From an uncultured bacterium (GTDB lineage Bacteria > Bacillota_I > Bacilli_A > RFN20 > CAG-826), in NCBI GenBank assembly GCA_949284685.1, contig CASDWE010000003.1, positions 1 through 64,000 of the forward strand: DNA of 64,000 nucleotides, given 5' to 3'. Shown here one piece after another: positions 9,560-18,962 of this stretch. The notes under the pieces are model-generated. The model was not told the DNA's origin, made no database searches, and worked only from the letters and a program-made list of their open reading frames with translations. The position numbers and the translations under genes were made by a program. The stretch's first letter is position 1; every line of letters begins with the position of its first letter.

Positions 9560-12355
9560 ATGAAAGATAAATCCAATATTAAACAAATTAAAGATATACC
9601 AATTAATAAAATCAAATTTTGTCTAGGACTGATGCTTTGTTTGTTATCAATTATTTTGGTTATTGATGCTGGCTATGTCGCAAGAACTTTTAATTTTATT
9701 TTCTATTTTTTATTTGGTTTTGGTTTATATTTTATTTATTTAATTATGTTTTTGTTTGGTATTTATTTAATATTTTTTAAAAACAAAAAAATAATTCGAC
9801 ACAAAATATTTTTATTAAGTGGAACTATTATTGTTTATTTAGCAATTTTAGCATTATTAAGTCTATCTTTGACAAGTGGTGCCGAGATTTTAAAATTTGA
9901 AAATTATGAAAATTTATTTTTAAAAGATTTTCTTGCAAAGTTTTACGCTAATGCACATATCCCTCTTTCTGCACAAATATTAAGTGTTGGAGGAGGAAGT
10001 ATTGGATATCTTTTCGCAGCCATATTTAATTTATCTAACAATGAAGTATTTGGTTATGTTATATCTAGTTTATTAATACTTTTAGGCATTATTATTATTT
10101 TCTTGCCCTATATTGTCAAATTAATTAAAAATCAAATAAAAAAATCAAAACAAAAGCAAGAGCAAATCAAACAAGAATTTGCTAAACATATTGAAGAAAA
10201 CGGAGTTACATTTACTGATATCTCACTATCAAAAGGAAATAAAGTTCGCGATCATTCAAGTGAAACTATTAAAAACGCCGCTTTTTTAACTAGAGATGAA
10301 AAACCTAAAGAAAATTCTAAAATCGAAGAAACACATAATGTTTTAAAAGAAGAACATTTTGATAGAAGTGATTTACTTTTTAATAATCAAAATTATGAAG
10401 AAAGAGGTGGATTGACACCTGCTCGTTACCAACGTGTTGCTTTTTCTAACGCCAAAAACGACACTAATTACGTGGAAAACATGATTAAAAACGAACCTGC
10501 CGAAAATGTTGTTGAACAAAAAATGGAACAAATGACTTTAGATTTAGAAATTAAAGAAGAAGAAATTAATAAACCACAACAAGCAAACTTTAACTCTAAT
10601 TTAAATAATGATCACGAAACTCATATTGATAATTCATTAAATATAAACAAACAATTACAAAATAATAAGGAAAATATTTCCCAAGTTTTATCGCAAAATA
10701 ATTCTAATAATGTTGATACAACTCCTTCTATTTCAAAACAAAGAACAATAATTTATCAAGAAGAAGAAATTAAAAAAGATGAAGATATTCAAATTATTTC
10801 ATTTCAAAGGCAAAAATTCATCCCACCTGCAATCGATTTGTTAAAAGATTATGAAAATAATAAAGCAAGTCAAACAAATAACGAGGCTGCTTTAAGAGAT
10901 TTAGAAAATATTAATAATATTTTCCAAACATTTAATATTGGTGCTCACGCTATCGATTATGTAATAGGTCCTTCTGTTACACAATTTGCTATTGTTTATG
11001 ACCAAGGTGTTTCGTTTAAAAGTGTTAATAGCATCATTAATGATTTATCGATTCGTTTAGGAGGTGTAAATGCTAGATTTGAACCTATTGTTTATGGAAA
11101 GCCATATTCAGGTTTAGAAATTCCAAATCAAGTTATGTCGACGGTTGGATTTAAAGAAGTAATGGAAAAATTACCAAGCAGCGAAGAACATCCTTTGGCG
11201 GTAGCATTCGGAAAAAACATTCAAGGCGAGATTGTCCACGCTGATTTATGCGATTTCCCTCATATGCTTGTTGCAGGTACTACTGGGAGTGGTAAATCAA
11301 TTTTTATTCACTCGGTAATCATGACATTAATTATGAGAAATAATCCAAGCGATTTAAGAATAGTGTTAGTGGATCCAAAACAAGTTGAAATGACTTTATA
11401 TCGCAACATGCCTCATCTTCTTTGTCCGATTATTGTCGAACCAGAACAAGCGGTAGTTTGTTTAAATAAATTAGTGGATGAAATGGAAAATCGTTATCGC
11501 GCTTTTTCACAAAGCCAAGTAACAAACATTAAAGAATATAATAAATTGATGAAAAAAGAAAACAAGGAAACAATGCCTTATATATTAGCAATTCTTGATG
11601 AATATTCTGATTTGGTTGATCGTGCAAAAGATATTGCTCGACCAGTTATTTCTTTGGCGCAAAAATCAAGGGCCTGTGGTATTCATTTAATTATTTCTAC
11701 TCAAAGACCTTCCACGAATGTCATTAATGGCGTTATTAAAGGAAATTTGCCAACACACGTTGCTTTAATGACAGCTTCAAGCGTCGATAGTATTACAATT
11801 ATAGGCGAAGGCGGAGCGGAAAAATTATTAGGTAAAGGCGATATGTTAGTTCAATCACCTTTAGTTAGTCGTACTGGTTGTGTACGCTTACAGTCTTGTT
11901 TTGTGCAAAATGAAGAGATTAATTCAGTTGTTAAATTTTTAAAATCTACATTAAAAACAGAATACGATATGAATTATTTAGATTTAGTTGATCATAGTAA
12001 AGATGTTAGTGCCAATATTCCAAATTTAAACCCATCAGATGATAATAAAAATGTAGATTCAAAATATGAAGATGTTAAAAAAGCCGCGATGGCGGAAGAA
12101 TATTTTTCAATAAGTAAGATACAAAGAATTTTTGGTTTTGGCTTTACACGTGCCGGAAGAATTTTCAATCAACTGCAACAAGATGGTATTATTGCTTCTA
12201 GCAAAGATAGTAAAGGTTCCGCAAAAGGTTGTAAAGTTTTGATTCATGATGATAGTTATGGAATAAATGTTGATAATGATTCTAATGAGGTTTCCAGTGT
12301 CGAAACACTTAATGAATATATTGATAACGCTAATAACAGCGAGGGGAGTTATTGA
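9560..12355 (+). CDS. ftsK: DNA translocase FtsK/SpoIIIE
   Basis: Membrane-anchored DNA pump that clears chromosomes from the division septum. 931 residues. About four membrane segments lie in the first ~190 residues (near 20-40, 45-75, 82-105 and 165-188), followed by a charged Gln/Asn/Glu-rich linker to about 430. The RecA-like motor has Walker A GTTGSGKS (near 575) and Walker B ILDEYSDL (near 680). The C-terminal gamma winged helix (about 845-905, YFSISKIQRIFGFGFTRAGR) reads polar DNA motifs. No SD is present; a TATAAT ends 7 bases before the start codon. The stop overlaps the acpS start by one base. Confidence 0.96.
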   Translation: MKDKSNIKQIKDIPINKIKFCLGLMLCLLSIILVIDAGYVARTFNFIFYFLFGFGLYFIYLIMFLFGIYLIFFKNKKIIRHKIFLLSGTIIVYLAILALLSLSLTSGAEILKFENYENLFLKDFLAKFYANAHIPLSAQILSVGGGSIGYLFAAIFNLSNNEVFGYVISSLLILLGIIIIFLPYIVKLIKNQIKKSKQKQEQIKQEFAKHIEENGVTFTDISLSKGNKVRDHSSETIKNAAFLTRDEKPKENSKIEETHNVLKEEHFDRSDLLFNNQNYEERGGLTPARYQRVAFSNAKNDTNYVENMIKNEPAENVVEQKMEQMTLDLEIKEEEINKPQQANFNSNLNNDHETHIDNSLNINKQLQNNKENISQVLSQNNSNNVDTTPSISKQRTIIYQEEEIKKDEDIQIISFQRQKFIPPAIDLLKDYENNKASQTNNEAALRDLENINNIFQTFNIGAHAIDYVIGPSVTQFAIVYDQGVSFKSVNSIINDLSIRLGGVNARFEPIVYGKPYSGLEIPNQVMSTVGFKEVMEKLPSSEEHPLAVAFGKNIQGEIVHADLCDFPHMLVAGTTGSGKSIFIHSVIMTLIMRNNPSDLRIVLVDPKQVEMTLYRNMPHLLCPIIVEPEQAVVCLNKLVDEMENRYRAFSQSQVTNIKEYNKLMKKENKETMPYILAILDEYSDLVDRAKDIARPVISLAQKSRACGIHLIISTQRPSTNVINGVIKGNLPTHVALMTASSVDSITIIGEGGAEKLLGKGDMLVQSPLVSRTGCVRLQSCFVQNEEINSVVKFLKSTLKTEYDMNYLDLVDHSKDVSANIPNLNPSDDNKNVDSKYEDVKKAAMAEEYFSISKIQRIFGFGFTRAGRIFNQLQQDGIIASSKDSKGSAKGCKVLIHDDSYGINVDNDSNEVSSVETLNEYIDNANNSEGSY

Positions 12356-12675
12356 TGCCTGTAGGTATTGATATTGTAAAAATAGATCGTATTGATGAAA
12401 ATAATCAACGATTTATTGATAAAATCTTATCAGATAAAGAAAAACAATTATTAAAATTAAAAGCGAATAAAAAACAATTTATTGCGGGACGTTTCGCGTG
12501 TAAAGAAGCATTTCTAAAAGCTAATAATTGTGGTATATTTGATTTGGATTTAAATAAAATCGAAGTTCTTTATCAGGAACACGGAAATCCGTTTATTTTA
12601 TATGAAAATAAAGTTTATAATCAAGTTTCAATTTCTCATGAAAAGGAGTATGCGATAGCAATCGTCATCATTTAA
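12355..12675 (+). CDS. acpS: Holo-[acyl-carrier-protein] synthase
   Basis: Transfers phosphopantetheine from CoA to the acyl carrier protein. 106 residues, slightly short for the family (about 120). The N-terminal MPVGIDIVKIDRI holds the metal-binding Asp, and GRFACKEAFLKA holds the second conserved Glu/Lys motif; the end carries VSISHEKEYAIAIV, the usual SISH motif. The ATG at 12355 overlaps the ftsK TGA (ATGA-like TGATG) and has GAGGGGAG just upstream. The TTG one codon earlier is possible but less likely. Confidence 0.95.
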   Translation: MPVGIDIVKIDRIDENNQRFIDKILSDKEKQLLKLKANKKQFIAGRFACKEAFLKANNCGIFDLDLNKIEVLYQEHGNPFILYENKVYNQVSISHEKEYAIAIVII

Positions 12676-12680
12676 CTAAT

Positions 12681-14822
12681 ATGGAACAATCTTATTATTG
12701 TGCAAAACTATCTAAAATTAACACTATCACAGTAATGATTTTTACAAATTTATCTCGTTCTAGTGATGATATTTATTTTTTATTAGTTAAAGATTATAAA
12801 ATTATTGATAAATTAAAGCCAATCAAACAAACAAGTTTTAATAACGTAAACTTTTTTGAACTAAAATTAAAAGAAAATTTTGATTTTGGACATTTTTACG
12901 AATTATTTATACCTAATTTTGGTTCTGTTCCAGTTGATGTTAGCGACGCTATATATTTTGAAAATTTCAACAGCGACTTTTATTATGATGGTGATGATTT
13001 AGGTGCAATATATTCAAAAGAAGAAACTAAATTTGCTATATGGGCTCCATTGGCATGTCATGTTTCTTTGCTTATATATTATAAAAGCGGACTTTTAACT
13101 TACGATATGCAAAGAACTGATAAAGGTGTATATCGCGCAACAGTAAAAGGAAATTTGAATAATGTTCCTTATCAATATGTCGTAACTAATTCTAGTGTTT
13201 CTAGAAGAATTAATGATCCATACGGGAAAGGATTAACATTAAATTCCAAACAATCTGCGGTTGTAGATTTAGAAAAAATCAAACAAGAAATTCCTAACGT
13301 TAATTCAAATTTAAATAAAACAATTACCGAATCTACAATATATGAATTAAATATTAGAGATTTTACAATCGATTCTAACACTAATATTAAAAATAAAGGT
13401 AAATATTTAGGTTTAATAGAAGAAAATAGAAAAACTAAAAATAAAAATCCCGCCGGGTTAGATTATTTAAAATTTTTAAACATTAGTCATGTTCAGTTAC
13501 TTCCTGTTCTTGATTTTGCAAATGTAGATGACAATAATCCAAATAGAAGTTACAACTGGGGATATGATGTTACAAGTTATTTTTCTTTAGAAGGTTCTTA
13601 TTCTTTAAAACCTAATGTTCCAAGCGAGCGAATTAAAGAATTTAAACAATTAGTGGCCACTTTGCATAAAAACAACATAGGAGTAATTTTAGATGTTGTT
13701 TATAATCATATTTTTTCTTATGAATCGAGCGACTTTGAAAAAATCTTACCAGGTTATTATTTTCGAAAAAACAATCAAGGTAGAATTTATAATGGTTCAG
13801 GATGCGGCAATGATATTGCAAGCGAAAAGCCAATGGTTAGAAAATTAATTGTTGATTCATTATGTTATCTTGTAAGCATGTTTGATGTTGATGGTTTTAG
13901 GTTTGATTTGTTAGGTTTGCTTGATATTGATACTGTTAACTTAATAAAAGAAAAGCTAAATAAGATTAAGCCAAATATATTTTTATATGGTGAAGGATGG
14001 TCAATACCAACAGGGATTCCTGCTAATAATCAAGCTAGCATCGCTAATTCTTTTAAAATGCCTGGCATTGGTTTTTTTAATGATTCTTTCCGCGATATTT
14101 TAAAAGGTTCAACTTTTGATGCAGCCGCAAAAGGATATATCAATGGCGATTATTCTTATGTGGATGGAATGTATTTTGCTCTTTTAGGAAGTGTCACGGA
14201 TTATACTTTTCCAAGGCGTTTTTTAAGTGCTGACCAATCCATAAATTACGCTGAATGTCACGATAATGCGACTCTTTATGATAAATTATTGTTATCCAAT
14301 GGTGATGAAGACGAAGAATTAAGATTGGATCGAATAAAGTTCGCAAATTCTCTAATTTTATTTTCATTTGGCGTTCCTTTTATTCATATGGGACAAGAAA
14401 TTGGTCTTTCTAAAAAATTACAAGACAATACATATAATATGGGCGATGAATATAACAAAATGGATTATAAAATGTTAGATAAACGCTTTTCTATGGCAAA
14501 ATATTTGCAAGACTTAATAACATTAAGAAATAAAACATCATTTTTAAAAGAAATTGACCCAAAATTTATCAGCAATATTTATAAATTTAAAAAGGGCGAG
14601 AATGGTTCTTTTGCACTTTATTTAAATGATATTGATAATGAAGGACATCAAGGTGTTATTTTAGTTAATCCAAGCGATAAATTAATTTATTTTGAACTTG
14701 ATGATTATTATAAAATTGTTTTTTCTAAGGGTGGACTATCTCATGGTCGAGATATTTATGTTAAAAATCTGACTCAGTCATCCCTTTCTATTGTATGGTT
14801 AATCAAAAAACAAGAGGATTAA
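12681..14822 (+). CDS. pulA: Type I pullulanase (glycogen/pullulan debranching enzyme)
   Basis: Cleaves alpha-1,6 branches in alpha-glucans. 713 residues. A CBM48-like N-terminal domain (TKFAIWAPLACHVSL, about 112-130) precedes a GH13 barrel with YNWGYDV, region I DVVYNH (about 340), region II FRFDLLGL with the nucleophile Asp (about 405), region III LYGEGW with the acid/base Glu (about 437) and region IV ECHDN (about 525). There is no secretion signal, so it should act in the cytoplasm on stored glycogen or imported oligosaccharides. No SD precedes the ATG, which lies 5 bases after the acpS stop. The same-strand neighbour plsC follows after one base. Confidence 0.93.
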   Translation: MEQSYYCAKLSKINTITVMIFTNLSRSSDDIYFLLVKDYKIIDKLKPIKQTSFNNVNFFELKLKENFDFGHFYELFIPNFGSVPVDVSDAIYFENFNSDFYYDGDDLGAIYSKEETKFAIWAPLACHVSLLIYYKSGLLTYDMQRTDKGVYRATVKGNLNNVPYQYVVTNSSVSRRINDPYGKGLTLNSKQSAVVDLEKIKQEIPNVNSNLNKTITESTIYELNIRDFTIDSNTNIKNKGKYLGLIEENRKTKNKNPAGLDYLKFLNISHVQLLPVLDFANVDDNNPNRSYNWGYDVTSYFSLEGSYSLKPNVPSERIKEFKQLVATLHKNNIGVILDVVYNHIFSYESSDFEKILPGYYFRKNNQGRIYNGSGCGNDIASEKPMVRKLIVDSLCYLVSMFDVDGFRFDLLGLLDIDTVNLIKEKLNKIKPNIFLYGEGWSIPTGIPANNQASIANSFKMPGIGFFNDSFRDILKGSTFDAAAKGYINGDYSYVDGMYFALLGSVTDYTFPRRFLSADQSINYAECHDNATLYDKLLLSNGDEDEELRLDRIKFANSLILFSFGVPFIHMGQEIGLSKKLQDNTYNMGDEYNKMDYKMLDKRFSMAKYLQDLITLRNKTSFLKEIDPKFISNIYKFKKGENGSFALYLNDIDNEGHQGVILVNPSDKLIYFELDDYYKIVFSKGGLSHGRDIYVKNLTQSSLSIVWLIKKQED

Positions 14823-14823
14823 T

Positions 14824-15612
14824 ATGTCGGTTGTTAAAAGATATGCAAAACCACTTTTTACTGCTGCACCATCAATATTATGGGCATATTTTACATGGTT
14901 AAAAAGATATTCTTTGAAACCTGATAAATATCCACTGACAAAACGTTATGCAAAGATCCATAAATTAATTAGTAAGGTAACTAATTATTTAAATGGCCTT
15001 TTGATAGTGGAAGGAAAAGAATATCTGGATGAAATAAAAGGCAATTATTGTTTAATAGGCAATCATATTTCAGATTATGATCCATTGGCAATTATGACAA
15101 TTATTGAAAAACCGATTACCTTTGTTAGTAAGATTGAAGCAGAAAAATATCCTTTTATTGGTACGGCTTTAAAGTCTATATCAGGTGCTTTTATTAAGCG
15201 TGATGATTTAAAAGCAACTTTGAAAGTGATGTTAAAAATTCAAAAAGAAATGGTGGAAGTAGAAAAAAATTGGTGTATTTTTGCTGAAGGAACACGTTTA
15301 AAAGATTCTTCTTTAAAAGTCGCGGATTTTCATTCAGGAACATTTCGTGCACCAATGAAAGCCAAAATACCAATTATTCCATTTGCAATTGTTGGAAGTG
15401 ATAGAATTTTTAAAGGAAAGCCAATATATAAAAAATATCCGATACACGTTAAATTTTTAAAACCGATATATTATGAAGAATATAAAGACATGTCAACTGA
15501 AGAAATTGCTCGTATATGTCATAATATGATTCAAAAAACAATAAGTTTTGATTTAAGAAGAAAAGATTTAAACCAAATGCAATTAATAAATAAAAATTAT
15601 AAGCCTCTTTAA
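14824..15612 (+). CDS. plsC: 1-acyl-sn-glycerol-3-phosphate acyltransferase family protein
   Basis: Acylates lysophosphatidic acid to phosphatidic acid in phospholipid synthesis at the membrane. 262 residues. It shows the acyltransferase block I NHISDYD (HX4D, about 80), block II SGAFIKRDD, block III FAEGTRLKD (about 158) and the block IV proline region PIIPFAIVG. A hydrophobic N-terminal stretch (about 10-25) may hold it at the membrane. It starts one base after the pulA stop, with GAGGATT just upstream. Its 3' end faces the minus-strand lipoprotein across 136 bases. Confidence 0.9.
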   Translation: MSVVKRYAKPLFTAAPSILWAYFTWLKRYSLKPDKYPLTKRYAKIHKLISKVTNYLNGLLIVEGKEYLDEIKGNYCLIGNHISDYDPLAIMTIIEKPITFVSKIEAEKYPFIGTALKSISGAFIKRDDLKATLKVMLKIQKEMVEVEKNWCIFAEGTRLKDSSLKVADFHSGTFRAPMKAKIPIIPFAIVGSDRIFKGKPIYKKYPIHVKFLKPIYYEEYKDMSTEEIARICHNMIQKTISFDLRRKDLNQMQLINKNYKPL

Positions 15613-15693
15613 ATAAAAACATATTAAACACAAATAAATTTTAAATGAATTTGATTGTTTTTTAATTAACCAATATTTTAAAAGGCCCATAAT

Positions 15694-15717
15694 AAAAGAG
15701 CTGTTTTTCAACAGCTC
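15694..15717 (-). terminator. Intrinsic terminator of the minus-strand lipoprotein gene
   Basis: An 8-bp perfect stem (GAGCTGTT / AACAGCTC, 15698-15717) with a 4-base loop is followed, on the minus strand, by TTTTATTAT. It lies about 30 bases after the stop of the lipoprotein gene. On the plus strand no T-run follows, so plsC has no clear terminator of its own. The rest of 15613-15748 shows nothing else. Confidence 0.8.
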
Positions 15718-15748
15718 AATTAGTAGTAATTAAAGTCTTATTATTTAA

Positions 15749-17533
15749 CTATGCAGCAGGGGTAAATACTGTGCTTGATAATGATTCGTCAACAACAAGA
15801 ACTTCTAAGACGATATAGAACCATCCGATGTTGAACATAGCATTTAATGTTCCTAACAACACTAATTCGTTGGTATCAGCATTGAATGCGGCAGAGCCAT
15901 ATTGTCCAGTTGATGTTTGTAGTAATACGGTTGTACCAGCAACAAAGCCTTCTTCATAAAGCATAGCTTCAAGAGCATCAAATGCATCGTAAATGATATC
16001 TCTCATTTCGTTTTCATCTGAACCAGTTGCCATATACCAAATGTTAAATGTTTCACTTAAAAGTGGAATTTCAGCATTCAAATATGTTTGTTCATTTCTA
16101 CGATCTAAATCGGTTTGATTGTAATAACTGACAGTATCTAATGCCATGTTATCAAAAATTGGTAAAGCAGTTGTAAAGGCTTCGCCATCTGCTAAGCCTA
16201 AATCGATTGTACCATCGCTAACATATGAATTGACTGCTTGATCATAGTAAGCATAAACTTCACCAGAGTTTGTTCCAGTAATAAGTGTTGGATTAGAAGT
16301 AGAAACTTGAATTAAAACATCAGCAAGTTCTTCAACAATCAACACTCTAAATGTACTGTCTGCGTTAAAGAAGACATAAGTTGAAGCATCAGCAGCAGAT
16401 CCAGTTAAACCAGGAACAGCAGTGAATAATTCAACATAATAATTAAATACTGTTGGAGTTCCGCTCATTTGAGTAGTTGAATATGTGTAAGCAATAATAT
16501 TGAATGAATAATTGCTTGAAGCATCATATAAAGAATCATCAACATAGAATGAGTAGACATCAGCGTGACCTAAATCACTTGGCATATAAGCTAATTCTTC
16601 TGGTAATAAGAAAGATGGCAAATAATCTACGACATCAGTACCACGATTTTCGCCATCGAAAATTCCAGTAATGCTGCTAGAATCGATTTTGCTCATAAGT
16701 TGAGTTGTCATTGAAGACAATAAGAAACCTACGCCTTCGGTTGCACTATAGTGCAAGCACCAGACAGCATTAATGAAGTCTCCAGCCTTAATTGATGATA
16801 ATGTGATATTCAATAATTGTACTTCACGAGCTGTTAAATTAGCAGGAATATGAACAGGCATCAAGAAATAGTTCATTGGATTTTCAGTATCTGTATCTTC
16901 ACCAGGGAAGACAACATAGAATGTTTGTGATTCGCCACCGACAATTGTTGTAGGAGCAGTAGCAACTTCAAATGTACCTTGAACAGGGACACCACTTGTA
17001 AATCTTGTAGCGTAACTGTCATGCGAAGATCTCGTATAATCTGGGAAATAATAGAACATATATTCTTCGCCGTCAGCAACTTTAGTGACTTCAGCGTCTA
17101 ATAATACAATTCTTCCGTCATCTGTACCAATCGTACCAGTTGCATTAACAATGTTTCCGTTTTTGAAATCATCAGGATTGTCACAGAAGATTTGAATAGA
17201 AGCTAAATCCCCAATAGTTTGACCAAGGACTTGTTGGACATAAATACTACCTTCTAATTTGTCTAACACTGTTACTTCTTCAAAAGTAACTAAATCGCCA
17301 TCATATGTTGGGCAATTATTTTGCAAATCCCAATCCAAAACATCTGCAACACCCATAACTGTAGGTGTAGGCTCTGTTGAGGTTGTTCCTTGCGATGATG
17401 TTTGCGATGATGTTTGTTGGTTACCACCGCTTGTTGTAGTTGTAGAACTGCTAGTCACTGTTGGTTCACAGCCAGTGAGAACTAAACCGAATAACGCAAC
17501 AGCGGATAGGGCTACAAATATACCTTTTTTCAT
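15749..17533 (-). CDS. Lipoprotein with OB-fold-like N-terminal region, function unknown
   Basis: 594 residues. A signal peptide (MKKGIFVALSAVALFGL) ends in the lipobox VLTGC with Cys at 22, followed by a Ser/Thr/Gln-rich surface spacer to about residue 60. A beta-rich region at about 65-150 (VADVLDWDL, GDLVTFEEVTV, NIVNATGTIGTDDGRIVLLDA) resembles the OB-fold repeats found in Bacillota surface lipoproteins, including the one at 55780. The rest (150-594) is Tyr/Asp/Thr-rich and unrecognised. A strong SD (AAAGGAG) lies 8-10 bases before the start. TTGACT at 17595-17600 on the minus strand may be a -35, with several AT-rich -10 candidates. A terminator follows, so it is a single-gene unit. Codons look less AT-biased than those of its neighbours, as in highly expressed genes. 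Confidence 0.8.
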   Translation of the reverse strand: MKKGIFVALSAVALFGLVLTGCEPTVTSSSTTTTSGGNQQTSSQTSSQGTTSTEPTPTVMGVADVLDWDLQNNCPTYDGDLVTFEEVTVLDKLEGSIYVQQVLGQTIGDLASIQIFCDNPDDFKNGNIVNATGTIGTDDGRIVLLDAEVTKVADGEEYMFYYFPDYTRSSHDSYATRFTSGVPVQGTFEVATAPTTIVGGESQTFYVVFPGEDTDTENPMNYFLMPVHIPANLTAREVQLLNITLSSIKAGDFINAVWCLHYSATEGVGFLLSSMTTQLMSKIDSSSITGIFDGENRGTDVVDYLPSFLLPEELAYMPSDLGHADVYSFYVDDSLYDASSNYSFNIIAYTYSTTQMSGTPTVFNYYVELFTAVPGLTGSAADASTYVFFNADSTFRVLIVEELADVLIQVSTSNPTLITGTNSGEVYAYYDQAVNSYVSDGTIDLGLADGEAFTTALPIFDNMALDTVSYYNQTDLDRRNEQTYLNAEIPLLSETFNIWYMATGSDENEMRDIIYDAFDALEAMLYEEGFVAGTTVLLQTSTGQYGSAAFNADTNELVLLGTLNAMFNIGWFYIVLEVLVVDESLSSTVFTPAA

Positions 17534-17610
17534 CTCTTTTCTCCTTTCAAAATAAAGATTGAAGATATTTTATAATTAATTATAAATTATTACAAGTCAA
17601 AATTAAAAAA

Positions 17611-18891
17611 TTAAAATATATATTTTTTATTTTTTAAATATTTTGGAAATATATTTTTTAGTTGATTGTTGACTGATTTTGCAAATGAAAGCGGGATATT
17701 TTGATATGTAAGTAGAATATATTTTGCATTGTTTACATTTGTTAAATGATTGATGTCAATATTTTGTCCTTCTACGTACGTGCGCGCTTGCTTCATACTT
17801 AAATCAATAACCGGAAATAATGAAAAGTCATTATTTATTTGCAAACTATGGCAATAGTGGTATTGATAAATAACTTCTTTTGAATTTTTGATGATTTTTT
17901 TATATTTGACACCATATCTAATAATATTCAAATCATCTATCTTAATTTTATGGTTAATTTTATATATGTAATCTTGATATTTCATTTCATGCGAATTAGT
18001 GTTGTTAAAACATAAATTCCCATCTTTAATTAGTATAGCAACGTATTGTCCTTCTCCATCAAATAAATATGGAAACATATGAAAGCCTAGTTTTGTTTTA
18101 TAGTCTTGATAAAATTTATCTTTTATTTCAATATCAATATTTTTGAAATCAGTATATTTATTCAAAGCATACAAAACAACTTCCTCGTTTTCTTCGAAAG
18201 AAAAAGAGCAAGTTGAATAAATTAATTTACCACCAGGTTTTAACATGTGATGAGAGATGTCAATTAATTGTTTTTGAATGTTAGAATATCTTATAACTTT
18301 ATTAAAATTCCAATCATTTCTAATTTCTTCATTTTTTCTAAACATTCCGCTTCCAGAACAAGGAGCATCTAAAATAATAATATCAAAATATTCGTGATAT
18401 TTCTGATAAATTTTTGAAAAATCATTATTAGATATTACTACATTATCTAAACCAATTCGCTCAACGTTTTCAACAACACTTTGTAAACGAGTAAATGATA
18501 TGTCATTAGAGATTATTGTAGATTGTGGATTATTTAAAGCAAATTGTATTAGTTTTCCACCTGGTGCACTACAAAGATCGAGAACTTTGTACTGGTTTTG
18601 ACTTTTGCCTAGCAAAGATGAAACAATCATCGAAGATGGTTCTTGCAAATAATATACTCCCATTTCGTGAAATATGTGCCGGTTAAAATCATAATCATTA
18701 ATGTTATAAATAAAGCCATTTTCCACAAACGGATGTTGTTTGATTTTAGGGAATAGTTTTATAAATTCTTCCTTACTCATTTTAAAAGTATTTAAAAGCA
18801 ATCCTTTTTTACTTTTTGCATTTAAAGATTTTTTTAATAATTCAATTTGGTCATGATTTAAATATGTTTCTAGGCTAGTGAAAAAATCCAT
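17611..18891 (-). CDS. rsmF: NOL1/NOP2/Sun-family rRNA (cytosine-C5) methyltransferase, RsmF-like
   Basis: SAM-dependent m5C methyltransferase acting on 16S rRNA. 426 residues. Key motifs are the SAM site DLCSAPGGK (about 105-113), motif IV LDAPCSGSGMFRK (about 175) with the release Cys, and motif VI YSTCSFSFEENEEV (about 225) with the catalytic Cys. The C-terminal ~150 residues match the extra RNA-binding domain of RsmF/YebU-type enzymes rather than the shorter RsmB. No SD is visible; a TAAATT lies 6 bases before the ATG, so initiation may be leaderless. It is divergent from pdp, with 71 bases between the start codons. Confidence 0.9.
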   Translation of the reverse strand: MDFFTSLETYLNHDQIELLKKSLNAKSKKGLLLNTFKMSKEEFIKLFPKIKQHPFVENGFIYNINDYDFNRHIFHEMGVYYLQEPSSMIVSSLLGKSQNQYKVLDLCSAPGGKLIQFALNNPQSTIISNDISFTRLQSVVENVERIGLDNVVISNNDFSKIYQKYHEYFDIIILDAPCSGSGMFRKNEEIRNDWNFNKVIRYSNIQKQLIDISHHMLKPGGKLIYSTCSFSFEENEEVVLYALNKYTDFKNIDIEIKDKFYQDYKTKLGFHMFPYLFDGEGQYVAILIKDGNLCFNNTNSHEMKYQDYIYKINHKIKIDDLNIIRYGVKYKKIIKNSKEVIYQYHYCHSLQINNDFSLFPVIDLSMKQARTYVEGQNIDINHLTNVNNAKYILLTYQNIPLSFAKSVNNQLKNIFPKYLKNKKYIF

Positions 18892-18934
18892 AAGAATAAT
18901 TTACTACTTTTTCTAATTAAAAGCATCCAGTATG

Positions 18935-18943
18935 TGATAAAAT
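18935..18943 (+). promoter_or_regulatory. Extended -10 element before pdp
   Basis: TGATAAAAT matches the TGnTATAAT form of an extended -10. It is 8 bases before the SD GAGGTG (18951-18956), which sits 6 bases from the chosen ATG. No -35 is evident. Confidence 0.45.
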
Positions 18944-18962
18944 ATATATCGAGGTGTTTTTT

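Noticed and set aside
17259-17555. 98-codon plus-strand frame across the start of the minus-strand lipoprotein
   Set aside because: The frame follows the codon structure of the lipoprotein in reverse (low-complexity Val/Cys) and has no ribosome site.
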